DNA of 64,000 nt from a virus (IMGVR_UViG_3300022920_000004:35001-99000), one strand, 5' to 3'; counted from the first letter of the stretch, positions 27,160 to 34,848 are shown. Numbers and translations: made by a program. Notes: a model not told the origin generated them from the sequence alone.

Positions 27160-27441
27160 CTATTTTGTTGGAAATAATTCTTTAATTAAATCTTCTAAAC
27201 GTTTTTGACCTTTAGTTAAAGCTTCAACTTCATTTTCAGCAGATACAATATCAACAAGTGATAATGTTTGCGACGATTTCAAACTTTCTAATTTGGCTTT
27301 TGACGCACTTACCGCTTGCTTTGTTGCCAATAAGTCTGCTTGCGCTTGCAATTCTTCCTGTGATAACTGGTATCCTAATACTTGCTCCTCTAATTGTGCT
27401 TGACTCTGGTTTAATCTTTGTTCTCTTGTTAACTTGCTCAT
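27160..27441 (-). CDS. Coiled-coil protein, 93 aa
   Basis: Rich in Gln, Glu, Leu and Ala with long heptad-like helices from end to end and no Cys or Trp, so it is probably a coiled coil. Its codons are noticeably less AT-rich than the neighbours. It overlaps the upstream 294-aa frame by about 190 nt on the same strand, and the overlapped portion of that frame is low in recognisable structure, so this frame is likely the real one here. Confidence 0.65.
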   Translation of the reverse strand: MSKLTREQRLNQSQAQLEEQVLGYQLSQEELQAQADLLATKQAVSASKAKLESLKSSQTLSLVDIVSAENEVEALTKGQKRLEDLIKELFPTK

Positions 27442-28135
27442 AATTATTGTTTGTATTTAATTTAATATAATTTAAAATTGTTTCTTTTTTAATTGGTGTA
27501 TTAACTTTACTGAAAAAATCTTTTTCATCAGGCATTTTAAAAACTTTATTATTAATACTAACACCTAAACCAAAAGCTTCTGTGTATTGTACTTTTGTAG
27601 GTCCTGATATCCACTTGTAACCTAAACTAAATAAAAAAGTTTGTATAATTTTATGGTCTTCAGGTGTTAAATTACCTATTTTACATTTCTTTAAATCACC
27701 TATTTCAAATGGTTTACTAAACATTATATCTCTATCTACTGTAGGTTTAATAGGTGGTTTGTATGAGTTACTAAATCTAGTTATAAATGTACTAAATAGA
27801 TGACTATTACCACCAAATTCTTTGGTTGTTATCCAACCTGTAGATATATAATCAAATCCTGTAATAGTTCTAAGATCGTTATCTACGTTTAAATAAGTAC
27901 CACCAACTTCAGGTATTTGATTAATATTTGTTATACCTGCTTCAAACCATTTAATTTCATTATTTGTAGCTTTTCTAACTTTTGAAGAATGACTTAGCCC
28001 ATCTTGGTAATATGCAGAGTTTTTAGTAAATTTAGTTAATTTATTAATTTCCCATACATCACCTTTTTTACCACCATGTCTACTACTTGTAACAGTTGTA
28101 ATTATTTTTACAACTATATCTCCTATTTTAAACAT
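27251..28135 (-). CDS. Hypothetical protein, 294 aa, C-terminus doubtful
   Basis: The N-terminus (FKIGDIVVKI) looks like an SH3-like barrel seen in many phage proteins. The middle includes DHKIIQTFLFSLGYKW. The last 60 or so residues run antiparallel in frame to the coiled-coil gene and look unstructured and basic, so the true product may end near 27440 through an indel or a missed stop. Function unknown. Confidence 0.55.
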   Translation of the reverse strand: MFKIGDIVVKIITTVTSSRHGGKKGDVWEINKLTKFTKNSAYYQDGLSHSSKVRKATNNEIKWFEAGITNINQIPEVGGTYLNVDNDLRTITGFDYISTGWITTKEFGGNSHLFSTFITRFSNSYKPPIKPTVDRDIMFSKPFEIGDLKKCKIGNLTPEDHKIIQTFLFSLGYKWISGPTKVQYTEAFGLGVSINNKVFKMPDEKDFFSKVNTPIKKETILNYIKLNTNNNYEQVNKRTKIKPESSTIRGASIRIPVITGRIASASRLIGNKASGKCVKSQIRKFEIVANIITC

Positions 28136-28138
28136 AAT

Positions 28139-29107
28139 TTATAATTTAGTAGTTCTAATATAATTAAGTATAATATCCCATTGTATTTGACTTATACAAC
28201 CTGTATTTTTTAAATCTTGCATACTTAAACAAGGTTTATTCATCATAATATATTCTTCAGCTTTTTCTTTTGTTGAGAACCCTTTAATATCTTTATGTTT
28301 TTCAATTAATCTTGTATCTCTACTAGTACATAATCTTTTAAAACATTTAAAAGAATCATCTTCAGCGTCTAATTCTACAAAATAATATTTATCACCTTCA
28401 AAAATATCAACACCATCTTCTGTTTTAAATAATGGTTTTTTAATATGTGATAATTTATTTATTTCTTTCAACCAAAACTTTAAATCTTGAATAGTTGTTT
28501 GTTCACTACAAGGGTTTGATTTTGCACTTATTTTTACATTATCACCAACAGTAAATACTTCACCATCACTAAGTCTTTTAACTGAGTGTATTTTAAATCT
28601 ACCATTTAAACAATGTTTTAAACTTAAATGTGCTTTTGTAAAACTAGCCTCATATTTACCATCTGTTTTTAAAGTAAATGTTATACCATCATAATTACCA
28701 CCATCTCTTTTAAAAGCCAATATCTCATAATCTCTATCAACTATTTCTCTTATTAATTTATAAGAATCTGTAACTATACCATTACCACTATTATCTAATT
28801 TTTCCATCCAAGGATATCCACCACTTGTAATTCTAGTAATTATAGCTTTAAATGGTTTAGATTTACAATGAATATATTGTAATTCATAAGTTTTACCTAC
28901 TTCTAATTTTAGAGGATTTTTATCAACTATTTCCTCCCAATACTCAGGGTTATTTTCTACATTTTTTGCAGAAAATACAATATTTAAAGTATCTGTTAAT
29001 CTTTCTCCTAAATATAAAGGAGATGAGCATTTTGAACTAGTTATTATAGTTCCAACTTTTTGTTTACCACAACCAGGATACCATTTCAATAATTTGTATT
29101 TTTTCAT
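28139..29107 (-). CDS. Hypothetical protein, 322 aa
   Basis: It begins with YPGCGKQKVGTII and includes NPEYWEEIV, then DGEVFTVGDNV and FSTKEKAEEYIMMNKPCLS. These short motifs recur in Bacteroidetes phage proteins with several SH3-like modules, which is recalled rather than searched. It is 3 nt from the 294-aa gene. No enzyme motif. Confidence 0.6.
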   Translation of the reverse strand: MKKYKLLKWYPGCGKQKVGTIITSSKCSSPLYLGERLTDTLNIVFSAKNVENNPEYWEEIVDKNPLKLEVGKTYELQYIHCKSKPFKAIITRITSGGYPWMEKLDNSGNGIVTDSYKLIREIVDRDYEILAFKRDGGNYDGITFTLKTDGKYEASFTKAHLSLKHCLNGRFKIHSVKRLSDGEVFTVGDNVKISAKSNPCSEQTTIQDLKFWLKEINKLSHIKKPLFKTEDGVDIFEGDKYYFVELDAEDDSFKCFKRLCTSRDTRLIEKHKDIKGFSTKEKAEEYIMMNKPCLSMQDLKNTGCISQIQWDIILNYIRTTKL

Positions 29108-29137
29108 TTTATATATTTTTTAATTATTAATTATAAT

Positions 29138-29325
29138 AAACTCTTTGTCCAAATTTCAGTTATGGAGCATACCCTTTTACTTCAGGTAGTTTGGCTAACA
29201 CCATGAGCTGAAGACACTCATGATATACATCTACAATAAAAACAATTGCTGATACAATCTTTGTATTACTTGATTTAAATTTACAAGTCTAAATACTTAT
29301 TATTTTATCTTTAATCAAAGAGTTT
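29138..29325. repeat. Structured element A closed by a 10-bp inverted repeat
   Basis: Closing arms are AAACTCTTTG (29138-29147) and CAAAGAGTTT (29316-29325). Inside are CTTCAG/CTGAAG (29180-29185 and 29208-29213) and the overlapping CATGAG/CTCATG (29202-29207 and 29217-29222). They overlap at 29208, so they may be alternative foldings. The element may be a structured RNA; its strand is not determined. Confidence 0.4.
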
Positions 29326-29513
29326 AAAATAAAAAAAAGCTATGATCTAAGTATATTTATATACTTATATATATTTCTTTTATGTTACTTTTCTTTAGCA
29401 CTAGGTAATTTTAGTTTCATAAGTTTTAAGAGGTTTAAATTTGTTAAGTTATAGTAGTATATCATTTTATTGTTAAAGTTGCTTAAAACATATTTAAAAT
29501 GCTTTAAAAGTAT

Positions 29514-29572
29514 AAATAGACATCTGTTATGTATTCCCGATCTACAGTTATGTGTTTCCAGATTGTCTATTT
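29514..29572. repeat. Structured element B, long stem with internal direct repeat
   Basis: Arms AAATAGACATCTG (29514-29526) and CAGATTGTCTATTT (29559-29572) pair over about 13 bp with one bulge. The interior holds two near-identical 16-18-nt units with the core GTTATGT. This is not a standard terminator, since no long T-run follows. Confidence 0.4.
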
Positions 29573-29624
29573 ACTTCAATTAACCTTAAAAATTATTTAA
29601 AACTATGAACTTCAAATAATATTG

Positions 29625-29792
29625 TTATTGAGCAAATTGTAAGCGACTAGCACTTCTACAATTACTCATTTTAAGTTTATCCCACGATTGTTTCTTTGTA
29701 TATCCTAAAGATAAAAACATAGTCATCATGTCTAATTGTGATCTTACAGGAACACCTGTATTTTTGTTAATTCTTTTACGTTGTAATTTCAT
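29625..29792 (-). CDS. Small basic protein, 55 aa
   Basis: The frame starts MKLQRKRINKN and ends at a TAA at 29627-29625. Lys/Arg-rich at the start with a helical middle, possibly DNA- or RNA-binding (inference). It precedes the gene-free region. Confidence 0.5.
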   Translation of the reverse strand: MKLQRKRINKNTGVPVRSQLDMMTMFLSLGYTKKQSWDKLKMSNCRSASRLQFAQ

Positions 29793-29818
29793 AGTGTTAT
29801 AATTTATAAGATTAATTG

Positions 29819-29950
29819 TTATACAATAATAGTACCAGGTTGTACTAAATAATTTTTATGATCTGAAACTTTTCTTTTGTTTAAATTCATAATGATTTTG
29901 TCAATAATTTGTCCTCTGTTTAATTCTACTCTGTTTTCTTGATTTTGCAT
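29819..29950 (-). CDS. Small hypothetical protein, 43 aa
   Basis: The frame starts MQNQENRVEL and ends at a TAA at 29821-29819. It is Asn/Lys-rich with no motif; support is positional packing. Confidence 0.4.
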   Translation of the reverse strand: MQNQENRVELNRGQIIDKIIMNLNKRKVSDHKNYLVQPGTIIV

Positions 29951-29969
29951 AATGTTTGTTTATTTATAT

Positions 29970-30239
29970 TTAATTAATTAAAAATTTATCTCTTTGTAAT
30001 TGAATATGTTCTTTTTTAACATCAATTTCTTTTTGATGCATAATTATTTTATCTCTTTGAATTTGTTGATGATGAGCTATCATAACACCTTCCTTAGTAG
30101 CATTTATACTATTACGTGCTAATTTATTTATTTCAATAGATTTTTTTATTGAAAGTTTACCACTTATAATATCATCTATGCAGTTTGATAATTTATCTGT
30201 AACATTATTAAGAGTTTTTAAGTTGTTTTGAATGTTCAT
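29970..30239 (-). CDS. Small helical protein, 89 aa
   Basis: It appears all-alpha with Lys/Gln-rich coiled-coil-like C-terminus (HHQQIQRDKI, KEHIQLQRDK). It overlaps the end of the adjacent 182-aa gene by 32 nt. No recognised family. Confidence 0.55.
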   Translation of the reverse strand: MNIQNNLKTLNNVTDKLSNCIDDIISGKLSIKKSIEINKLARNSINATKEGVMIAHHQQIQRDKIIMHQKEIDVKKEHIQLQRDKFLIN

Positions 30240-30756
30240 TTTTAAGTTTTTTTAAGGTTCTGTGAAATAATAATTGTTGTTTTTTAGCATTTATAATATT
30301 ATTTGGTAATATATCTTGTGGTGTATTTAATAATCCAGCAACATAACTATTTTTTAAACTATTAATTCTAATAATACTATGTTTTTTTTGAATATTACTT
30401 ACTTTATCTTTATTATTATTAGCATATCTTTTAACAAAAAATAAATGATTTATATAGTTACATTTAAAACAAAGCCATTTTCTATCTTTATGAGATATAG
30501 AAGAATTACATTTTCTACATTTTTGTATATTAAAATATTTATATAATAAAGTTTCTATTAATAAAACTGTTTTTTTATTATTAATTCTTATTGAAACAGT
30601 TGGTGTTAAATAATTTTTATTCTTTTTATAATAAACATTTAATACTTTATTAACTTTTTGTATTTTATTAGCATATTTAGTATAATTTATAATAACTTGA
30701 CCATCTTCTCTAATAGAATATTGTTTATTAGTATTTTCTATAAAATGTGTTTTCAT
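30208..30756 (-). CDS. Protein with a zinc finger, 182 aa (possible HNH-type/NUMOD relic)
   Basis: The frame is open another 18 codons, but that extension reads into the 3' end of the tRNA-Leu, so ATG 30756 (MKTHFIENTN) is chosen. It has a YSIREDGQV-type start, as in NUMOD-like DNA-binding modules, and a zinc finger CRKCNSS...CFKC. The HNH motif itself is not visible. It could be a decayed homing endonuclease or a DNA-binding protein. Confidence 0.5.
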   Translation of the reverse strand: MKTHFIENTNKQYSIREDGQVIINYTKYANKIQKVNKVLNVYYKKNKNYLTPTVSIRINNKKTVLLIETLLYKYFNIQKCRKCNSSISHKDRKWLCFKCNYINHLFFVKRYANNNKDKVSNIQKKHSIIRINSLKNSYVAGLLNTPQDILPNNIINAKKQQLLFHRTLKKLKNEHSKQLKNS

Positions 30757-30783
30757 AGTTTTATGTTTAATTATTAATGTTTG

Positions 30784-30961
30784 TAGTTGAGGCAGGATTT
30801 GAACCTGCAATATAGTTACTATTATTCACTATAATAATTATATATGTTTACTAGCTTTATTTTAAATTTTCCACTCTAATATTAAAGAGCTAAGAAGGTC
30901 TCTTCTCCAGTTATCTTTAGTTGCTAATATAATTTACGTCTACCAATTCCGCCACTCAACT
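30784..30961 (-). tRNA. tRNA-Leu with an insertion in the anticodon loop
   Basis: The acceptor arms AGTTGAG (5' end, 30961-30955) and CTCAACT pair over 7 bp. The D-arm region GCGGAATTGGTAGACG is typical of tRNA-Leu, and the T-arm GCAGG-TTCAAAT-CCTGC is normal. An anticodon stem AATTATAT/ATATAATT and a variable-arm stem TATAGT/ACTATA can be drawn. Between them lies about 80 nt more than a tRNA-Leu needs, so it seems to carry an insertion in the anticodon loop. TAG is a possible anticodon if the insert is removed. It is too short for an autocatalytic group I intron. Confidence 0.6.
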
Positions 30962-30968
30962 GTTTAAA

Positions 30969-31060
30969 AACTATTTACTTCTGGATCTTTACCAGCCTTC
31001 TATTATACATGTAGCTCTCAGTTAAGAGTCACTACGAGTTTTATTACTTTGTAAATAGTT
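30969..31060 (-). repeat. Structured tRNA-like element C, 10-bp closing stem
   Basis: Arms AACTATTTAC and GTAAATAGTT (30969-30978 and 31051-31060) are perfectly complementary. Inside, on the minus strand, are GTAG..CTCT..AGAG..CTAC and CTGG-TAAAGAT-CCAG hairpins. The cloverleaf-like layout, directly upstream of the tRNA-Leu, hints at a degenerate tRNA, but the T-loop is not TTCRANY. It could also be another structured RNA. Confidence 0.4.
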
Positions 31061-31067
31061 TAATTTA

Positions 31068-31322
31068 TTATATTTTATTATGTAAAAGTTTAAGATATTT
31101 TAAATAAGCTTTTGCTATTTTTTTATTATGAAATCTTTTGATTCCTGAATCACTTAAATCAATTCTTGAATCATGTTCTCTTTTACTTGTTGCACTAGTT
31201 TTATTTTCTATTTTAATTAATTGTATTGTAAAAGGATAATAATGATTACATTTACTACCATCTTGTATACAATAATAAGCATCTCCTATTTTTTTTGTTA
31301 CTTTATCTTCTGTTTTAAACAT
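31068..31322 (-). CDS. Small hypothetical protein, 84 aa
   Basis: A basic protein with a Lys/His-rich C-terminus (FHNKKIAKAYLKYLKLL). The end recalls the FSTKEKAEEYI segment of the 322-aa protein at 28139-29107. Function unknown. Confidence 0.5.
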   Translation of the reverse strand: MFKTEDKVTKKIGDAYYCIQDGSKCNHYYPFTIQLIKIENKTSATSKREHDSRIDLSDSGIKRFHNKKIAKAYLKYLKLLHNKI

Positions 31323-31349
31323 GTTTATTTATTATTGGGTTAATTTAAA

Positions 31350-31427
31350 AACTATTATAATCTTTATGGAAACTTGTTGCACTTTGCCACATTGAGATTA
31401 CTAGTCCATGCAATTGGAATAATAGTT
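31350..31427. repeat. Structured element D, 9-bp closing inverted repeat
   Basis: Arms AACTATTAT (31350-31358) and ATAATAGTT (31419-31427) are perfectly complementary and resemble those of element C. A smaller TTGCA/TGCAA stem lies inside. No T-run follows, so it is not a standard terminator. Confidence 0.4.
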
Positions 31428-31433
31428 AATTGT

Positions 31434-31907
31434 TTATATTAAATTTAATATTTCTTTAATTGCAAACCATTCTGGTGCTATTAAATATAGTAAGCCGTGA
31501 TATATTGTAAATAAAGAGATTGTAGATGTAATTATAGCTAAGATTAAACCTACTATAGCAGGTGTACCTCTACTAGCATCACACCAATCCTTAATATTTT
31601 CATTTTTTTGATTAATTAATGCTAATTTATAATTTGTAAAAAACATTATCCAAAATAATACAGATAATAATGGTATTAACATATAAGCTACACCTTTAGC
31701 TATTTGTAATTTTACAACCATTGTGAAACCTGCTTCAGCCATTGGTGCTACATTTTCAACCATTTTATTGAAACCATCTGATATTTTACTACCATATTTA
31801 TCAATAATTCTTTCTGTTTCTGTAATATTTGGTATACTATCTAAAGTAGATTGAGTATATGATTGTAATGATAATAATAATACTAATATTGTTATAAATT
31901 TTTTCAT
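31434..31907 (-). CDS. Signal-peptide/membrane protein, 157 aa
   Basis: It begins with a signal-like sequence (MKKFITILVLLLSLQSYT) and has two or three further hydrophobic segments (VAYMLIPLLSVLFWIMFF, IVGLILAIITSTISLF, LLYLI). It is probably an inner-membrane or envelope protein. A holin-like role is possible but unsupported. Confidence 0.6.
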   Translation of the reverse strand: MKKFITILVLLLSLQSYTQSTLDSIPNITETERIIDKYGSKISDGFNKMVENVAPMAEAGFTMVVKLQIAKGVAYMLIPLLSVLFWIMFFTNYKLALINQKNENIKDWCDASRGTPAIVGLILAIITSTISLFTIYHGLLYLIAPEWFAIKEILNLI

Positions 31908-31928
31908 TTTGTTTAATTTAAGGTTAAG

Positions 31929-32192
31929 TTAAAATATTGCATAATTTTCTTTAGGTTTTGCTAATTCAAAAGCATCATCAAAAACTGTAATATTTTTTAA
32001 TTTAGTTCCATATGATCTACAATCTCCAGTTAATACTTCCGCATTAATTGTTAAATGTCTATCATCACTCCATCTTTGTCTAATTGATTTAATACGAATA
32101 GTTTCAATATTACGTATTGTAATATCATTAGATTTATATCTATTAGCTTTAGGTTGTAATATATCACCTATTTTAAATTGTGGTTTAGCCAT
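31929..32192 (-). CDS. Small hypothetical protein, 87 aa
   Basis: It starts MAKPQFKIGDILQP, an SH3-like FKIGD opening seen also in the 294-aa protein. Basic, with no catalytic motif. It ends 21 nt before the membrane-protein gene. Confidence 0.55.
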   Translation of the reverse strand: MAKPQFKIGDILQPKANRYKSNDITIRNIETIRIKSIRQRWSDDRHLTINAEVLTGDCRSYGTKLKNITVFDDAFELAKPKENYAIF

Positions 32193-32194
32193 AA

Positions 32195-32662
32195 TTAATC
32201 TACTAAAATGTTAGCAATATCTTTTAAGTCTTTAGCTAATTTAGCTTCAGCAGATAAATTTGCTTCTAATTTAGTTTTAACTTTATTAAGTTTAGCTAAT
32301 TCTTGTTGAAAACCTACTTCAACAGTTCTTTTTTTAATATCAGCTAACCATTGATTTGCTGAAAAACCATTTAATTTAAATACAGGTTTTTTAACACCTT
32401 CTGGTAACATTTCTTTAGCTGCTTCATCATAACATTTTTGTCTGTTAGTAACTGATGAATAAGCTTTAATTAATGTATCAACGTCTTTAATATCATTGAT
32501 TTTACCAAAACCATCTAATTGTTCAGTTGTTTGAGGTTTATCTTCAACACCTTTTTTTAATAATTTAATTTTCTTTACTACAGTTTCTAACATTCCTGGA
32601 ATGTCTGCTTGTGTAAATTGAGTTGCTGTTGATAACTGAGTATTTTCTTCTTTTGTGTTCAT
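32195..32662 (-). CDS. Hypothetical protein, 155 aa
   Basis: Mostly helical, Lys/Glu-rich, with no signal peptide. Its C-terminal half looks like a coiled coil. It is not recognised; it belongs to the same leftward unit. Confidence 0.55.
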   Translation of the reverse strand: MNTKEENTQLSTATQFTQADIPGMLETVVKKIKLLKKGVEDKPQTTEQLDGFGKINDIKDVDTLIKAYSSVTNRQKCYDEAAKEMLPEGVKKPVFKLNGFSANQWLADIKKRTVEVGFQQELAKLNKVKTKLEANLSAEAKLAKDLKDIANILVD

Positions 32663-32664
32663 TT

Positions 32665-32886
32665 TTAGTATATTTGATATAATTTGTTATTGTTTATTAA
32701 TTTATTTTCTCTTTTATTCAATTCAGATTCAAGTATTTGAACCCAATTATTTACGTGACGACCTTTATATCGTTCTGTAATACGTCCATTTAAAATACAA
32801 TTTACTGTGTTTCTTAAATGATCACTTGTCATGTTAGCTACAGCTATTTTATCTCCATTTCTAGTAGTCCAATAATGTTTTATCAT
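32665..32886 (-). CDS. Small hypothetical protein, 73 aa
   Basis: It has Trp/Arg-rich residues near its N-terminus (HYWTTRNGDKI). No family is recognised. It is packed against the 155-aa gene. Confidence 0.55.
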   Translation of the reverse strand: MIKHYWTTRNGDKIAVANMTSDHLRNTVNCILNGRITERYKGRHVNNWVQILESELNKRENKLINNNKLYQIY

Positions 32887-32895
32887 ATTATATGT

Positions 32896-33009
32896 TTAAA
32901 ATATTTGATATAATATAGTTGGTGTAACTACAGTTTTTATCTCTCTTGGTTTATGATAACTATAGTCATCATAATAATCACCATAATCATAATATTTATC
33001 ATTCCACAT
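32896..33009 (-). CDS. Small Tyr/Asp-rich peptide, 37 aa
   Basis: The frame starts MWNDKYYDYG and ends at a TAA at 32898-32896. Eight Tyr residues in 37 make it unusual. Support is positional only. Confidence 0.35.
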   Translation of the reverse strand: MWNDKYYDYGDYYDDYSYHKPREIKTVVTPTILYQIF

Positions 33010-33013
33010 AATT

Positions 33014-33232
33014 TTATCTGTTTTTAGGATGTTTCCATATTACTACATCACTATATTTTATTGCAAGCCCTATTATTGTAGCTATCAATGTTAAATAACC
33101 CAATAATATAGCTAATAATAGAACTAAGATATCTTTTGTTTTAATATTTTCTTCAGCATGATATATTATTAATAATGTAGCTATTAAACCTGCTATAAAC
33201 CAAGTTATTAATATAATTGTTTCTGTTGTCAT
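33014..33232 (-). CDS. Small membrane protein, 72 aa
   Basis: Two hydrophobic segments (IILITWFIAGLIATLLI and ILVLLLAILLGYLTLIATI) are separated by a charged loop, predicting a two-pass membrane protein. It resembles the 78-aa protein at 34392-34628 (both with an IW/TW..GL...L start). Holin-like size. Confidence 0.6.
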   Translation of the reverse strand: MTTETIILITWFIAGLIATLLIIYHAEENIKTKDILVLLLAILLGYLTLIATIIGLAIKYSDVVIWKHPKNR

Positions 33233-33411
33233 AGTTGTAATTTTAATTGGTTAATGTTTGTTTTTATTTGTTTATCAAAGTATTTAATACAATTCTTACT
33301 AACACTAGATTGTTTACCAGTTTTAATAAATTGTACTAAATATGTATGAGTAAATCTCTGTAATATTAATACAGCTTTATTATTAACTGTGTAAATTCTA
33401 TGTGTTTTCAT
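33229..33411 (-). CDS. Small basic protein, 60 aa
   Basis: Lys/Arg-rich with no membrane segment; overlaps the neighbouring membrane-protein gene by 4 nt. Function unknown. Confidence 0.5.
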   Translation of the reverse strand: MKTHRIYTVNNKAVLILQRFTHTYLVQFIKTGKQSSVSKNCIKYFDKQIKTNINQLKLQL

Positions 33412-33413
33412 TG

Positions 33414-34082
33414 TTATAAGTTTTCTTTAATCCAATCTTGTGGGATTATATCGTGTTCATAAGGGTACTTACTTTTTCTATTACCAATTATCTTTTGAGC
33501 CATCTCATATGTTAGTAATTCAAAAAGACCAATTACCTCTTCCCTACTATAACTATCTTTAATAAAGCTAGTAATAATATTATTAGATTGATTTGTTTTA
33601 AGTATACAATCCCAATGTTCTGAAGGCATATTAAAATGACCTCTATATACATACTCAACTTCAATTTCATCAAATGGTTTATTACAATAAGCTTGTATTA
33701 GTTGTTGTGATAGTTGTGGTAAAGGTTTAACTTGCGGAACACCATTTATTTCTTGTTGTCTTTTACCTGTCATATAAGGAGTTGTTAAAGAAGTATCTGT
33801 CGTTGCTATTATTTTATGATTAGTAGATAAACTATTACCTATTAATTTCATAAATGATGCATCAGCTTTGAAAACTGTTTTTTGAACTTTGTTATAAACC
33901 CAATCACCTTCTTTAATTTCATCATCTGAAGTGATGTATAAATGATATGAAGCTGCATTTATATCTCTTAAATATGATTGAGTAAAATACTCTTTAAAAT
34001 ATTTATAACTACCCATTTGCATAATTAAAGCATTATTTGCTTTACTTGTAGGTAACATTATTACTTTACATTTCTTTTTCAT
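33414..34082 (-). CDS. Hypothetical protein, 222 aa
   Basis: Not recognised. It has a mixed helix/strand composition, a MPTSKANN start and IIPQDWI near the C-terminus. Such internal stretches recur in Bacteroidetes phage proteins, as a recollection. No catalytic motif. Confidence 0.6.
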   Translation of the reverse strand: MKKKCKVIMLPTSKANNALIMQMGSYKYFKEYFTQSYLRDINAASYHLYITSDDEIKEGDWVYNKVQKTVFKADASFMKLIGNSLSTNHKIIATTDTSLTTPYMTGKRQQEINGVPQVKPLPQLSQQLIQAYCNKPFDEIEVEYVYRGHFNMPSEHWDCILKTNQSNNIITSFIKDSYSREEVIGLFELLTYEMAQKIIGNRKSKYPYEHDIIPQDWIKENL

Positions 34083-34114
34083 TTTATTAGTTTTAAATTG
34101 TTAGTTTTGTTTAA

Positions 34115-34143
34115 AAATAAAAAGGGTGTTGTTGTACACCCTA
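34115..34143 (-). terminator. Intrinsic terminator downstream of the tRNA-like gene
   Basis: Stem AGGGTGT/ACACCCT with a 6-nt loop, followed on the minus strand by a clear T-rich run (TTTTTATTTTT). It lies between the tRNA-like gene and the 222-aa gene, so it stops transcription reading out of the tRNA region. Ends are approximate. Confidence 0.75.
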
Positions 34144-34175
34144 CAGGTTACTGCTTTTTAAATATTATTTTGTAC

Positions 34176-34240
34176 TAGATGTTGGACTCGAACCAACGCC
34201 AATCGATTAACTTGCGACTGCTCTACCAATTTTTAAGTCT
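34176..34240 (-). tRNA. tRNA-like gene, possibly tRNA-Asn(GTT), 5' end unclear
   Basis: The T-arm GTTGG-TTCGAGT-CCAAC is clear, as is TTGGTAGAGC from a D-arm. The anticodon arm has stem AGTCG/CGATT with a loop containing GTT flanked by A-rich bases (9 nt rather than 7). No partner for the 3' acceptor strand (ATCTAGT) is found upstream. It may be degenerate or have an unusual 5' end. Ends are approximate. Confidence 0.4.
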
Positions 34241-34249
34241 TTTGCCTGA

Positions 34250-34336
34250 CTATACTAATACTGATATTAAAAAGATTACTATAATTATAATTATTAGAAA
34301 TGCAGTTTTAATTACTCTACTGTCATTATTTTTCAT
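34250..34336 (-). CDS. Very small membrane peptide, 28 aa
   Basis: A frame with ATG at 34336 and a TAG at 34252-34250. One hydrophobic segment (TAFLIIIIIVIFLISVLV). It abuts the tRNA-like gene. Weak support. Confidence 0.3.
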   Translation of the reverse strand: MKNNDSRVIKTAFLIIIIIVIFLISVLV

Positions 34337-34391
34337 AGTTATTTATTTTTTAGCTATATATCTACAAACTATTTGTAGTTTTAGTTAGAGT

Positions 34392-34628
34392 TTATTTAAT
34401 TGAACCTTTATTCTTTCTTTTAAGTTCTCTATTTGGTGATATTATATGTATATCAAATAATATAATAGCAACTAAACCTGTTGTTAATATACCTCCAAAT
34501 GTTCCTGCTAATATGTATTTCCAATCTCCTTTTTCATATTTAGGTGATTGTGATGTAGCTACTACTATTAAAGATGTAGCTAATCCTACTAATAACCATA
34601 TTAGTATTAATATTTTAATGTTTATCAT
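34392..34628 (-). CDS. Small membrane protein, 78 aa
   Basis: Two membrane segments (ILILIWLLVGLATSLIVVA and YILAGTFGGILTTGLVAIILF) with a charged loop and a basic tail. Same layout as the 72-aa protein at 33014-33232, so they may be paralogues. Confidence 0.6.
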   Translation of the reverse strand: MINIKILILIWLLVGLATSLIVVATSQSPKYEKGDWKYILAGTFGGILTTGLVAIILFDIHIISPNRELKRKNKGSIK

Positions 34629-34779
34629 TTTGTTTAGTTATTTTATAAATAATACCCCATACTATAATGTTAAGTAACCACATTATATTTATTATTAAAT
34701 CTTCTTTATATATAATCGTTAATGTAAATGTTATTATAGATATTATAAATATAATTAACATAAAATGTCTTAATTTCAT
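34615..34779 (-). CDS. Small membrane protein, 54 aa
   Basis: Frame starting MKLRHFMLII with a hydrophobic N-terminal segment and a second one near the C-terminus. It overlaps the 78-aa gene start by 14 nt, typical of coupled genes here. Confidence 0.5.
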   Translation of the reverse strand: MKLRHFMLIIFIISIITFTLTIIYKEDLIINIMWLLNIIVWGIIYKITKQNDKH

Positions 34780-34808
34780 AGTTTATTATTTATTAGGTTA
34801 ATTTAAAT

Positions 34809-34839
34809 ACCTAACTTTTGAAGTTATCTCCAGTTAGGT
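34809..34839 (-). terminator. Hairpin after the 62-aa gene, possible terminator
   Basis: Perfect 8-bp stem ACCTAACT/AGTTAGGT (34809-34816 and 34832-34839) with a 15-nt loop. It follows the stop of the 62-aa gene, but the trailing run is only ATTTAAAT, so termination may be weak. Confidence 0.4.
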
Positions 34840-34848
34840 TTAATGTTG

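Larger units (their letters stand above)
29108..29624. other. Gene-free stretch with inverted-repeat elements
   Basis: I see no convincing gene in these 517 bases. It holds a 10-bp inverted repeat (AAACTCTTTG, 29138-29147, with its complement at 29316-29325) enclosing two small stems, and a second long stem at 29514-29572. Very AT-rich; it may be a leader or structured RNA region. Whether leftward promoters lie here could not be told. Confidence 0.5.

Noticed and set aside
30757-30810. N-terminal extension of the 182-aa zinc-finger protein
   Set aside because: It translates the T-arm and 3' end of the tRNA-Leu, so the later ATG at 30756 was used.
34179-34388. Plus-strand open frame of 69 codons
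   Set aside because: It reads antisense to the tRNA-like gene (the MLDSNQRQS type of peptide is a common product of tRNA antisense) and neighbouring genes are on the minus strand.
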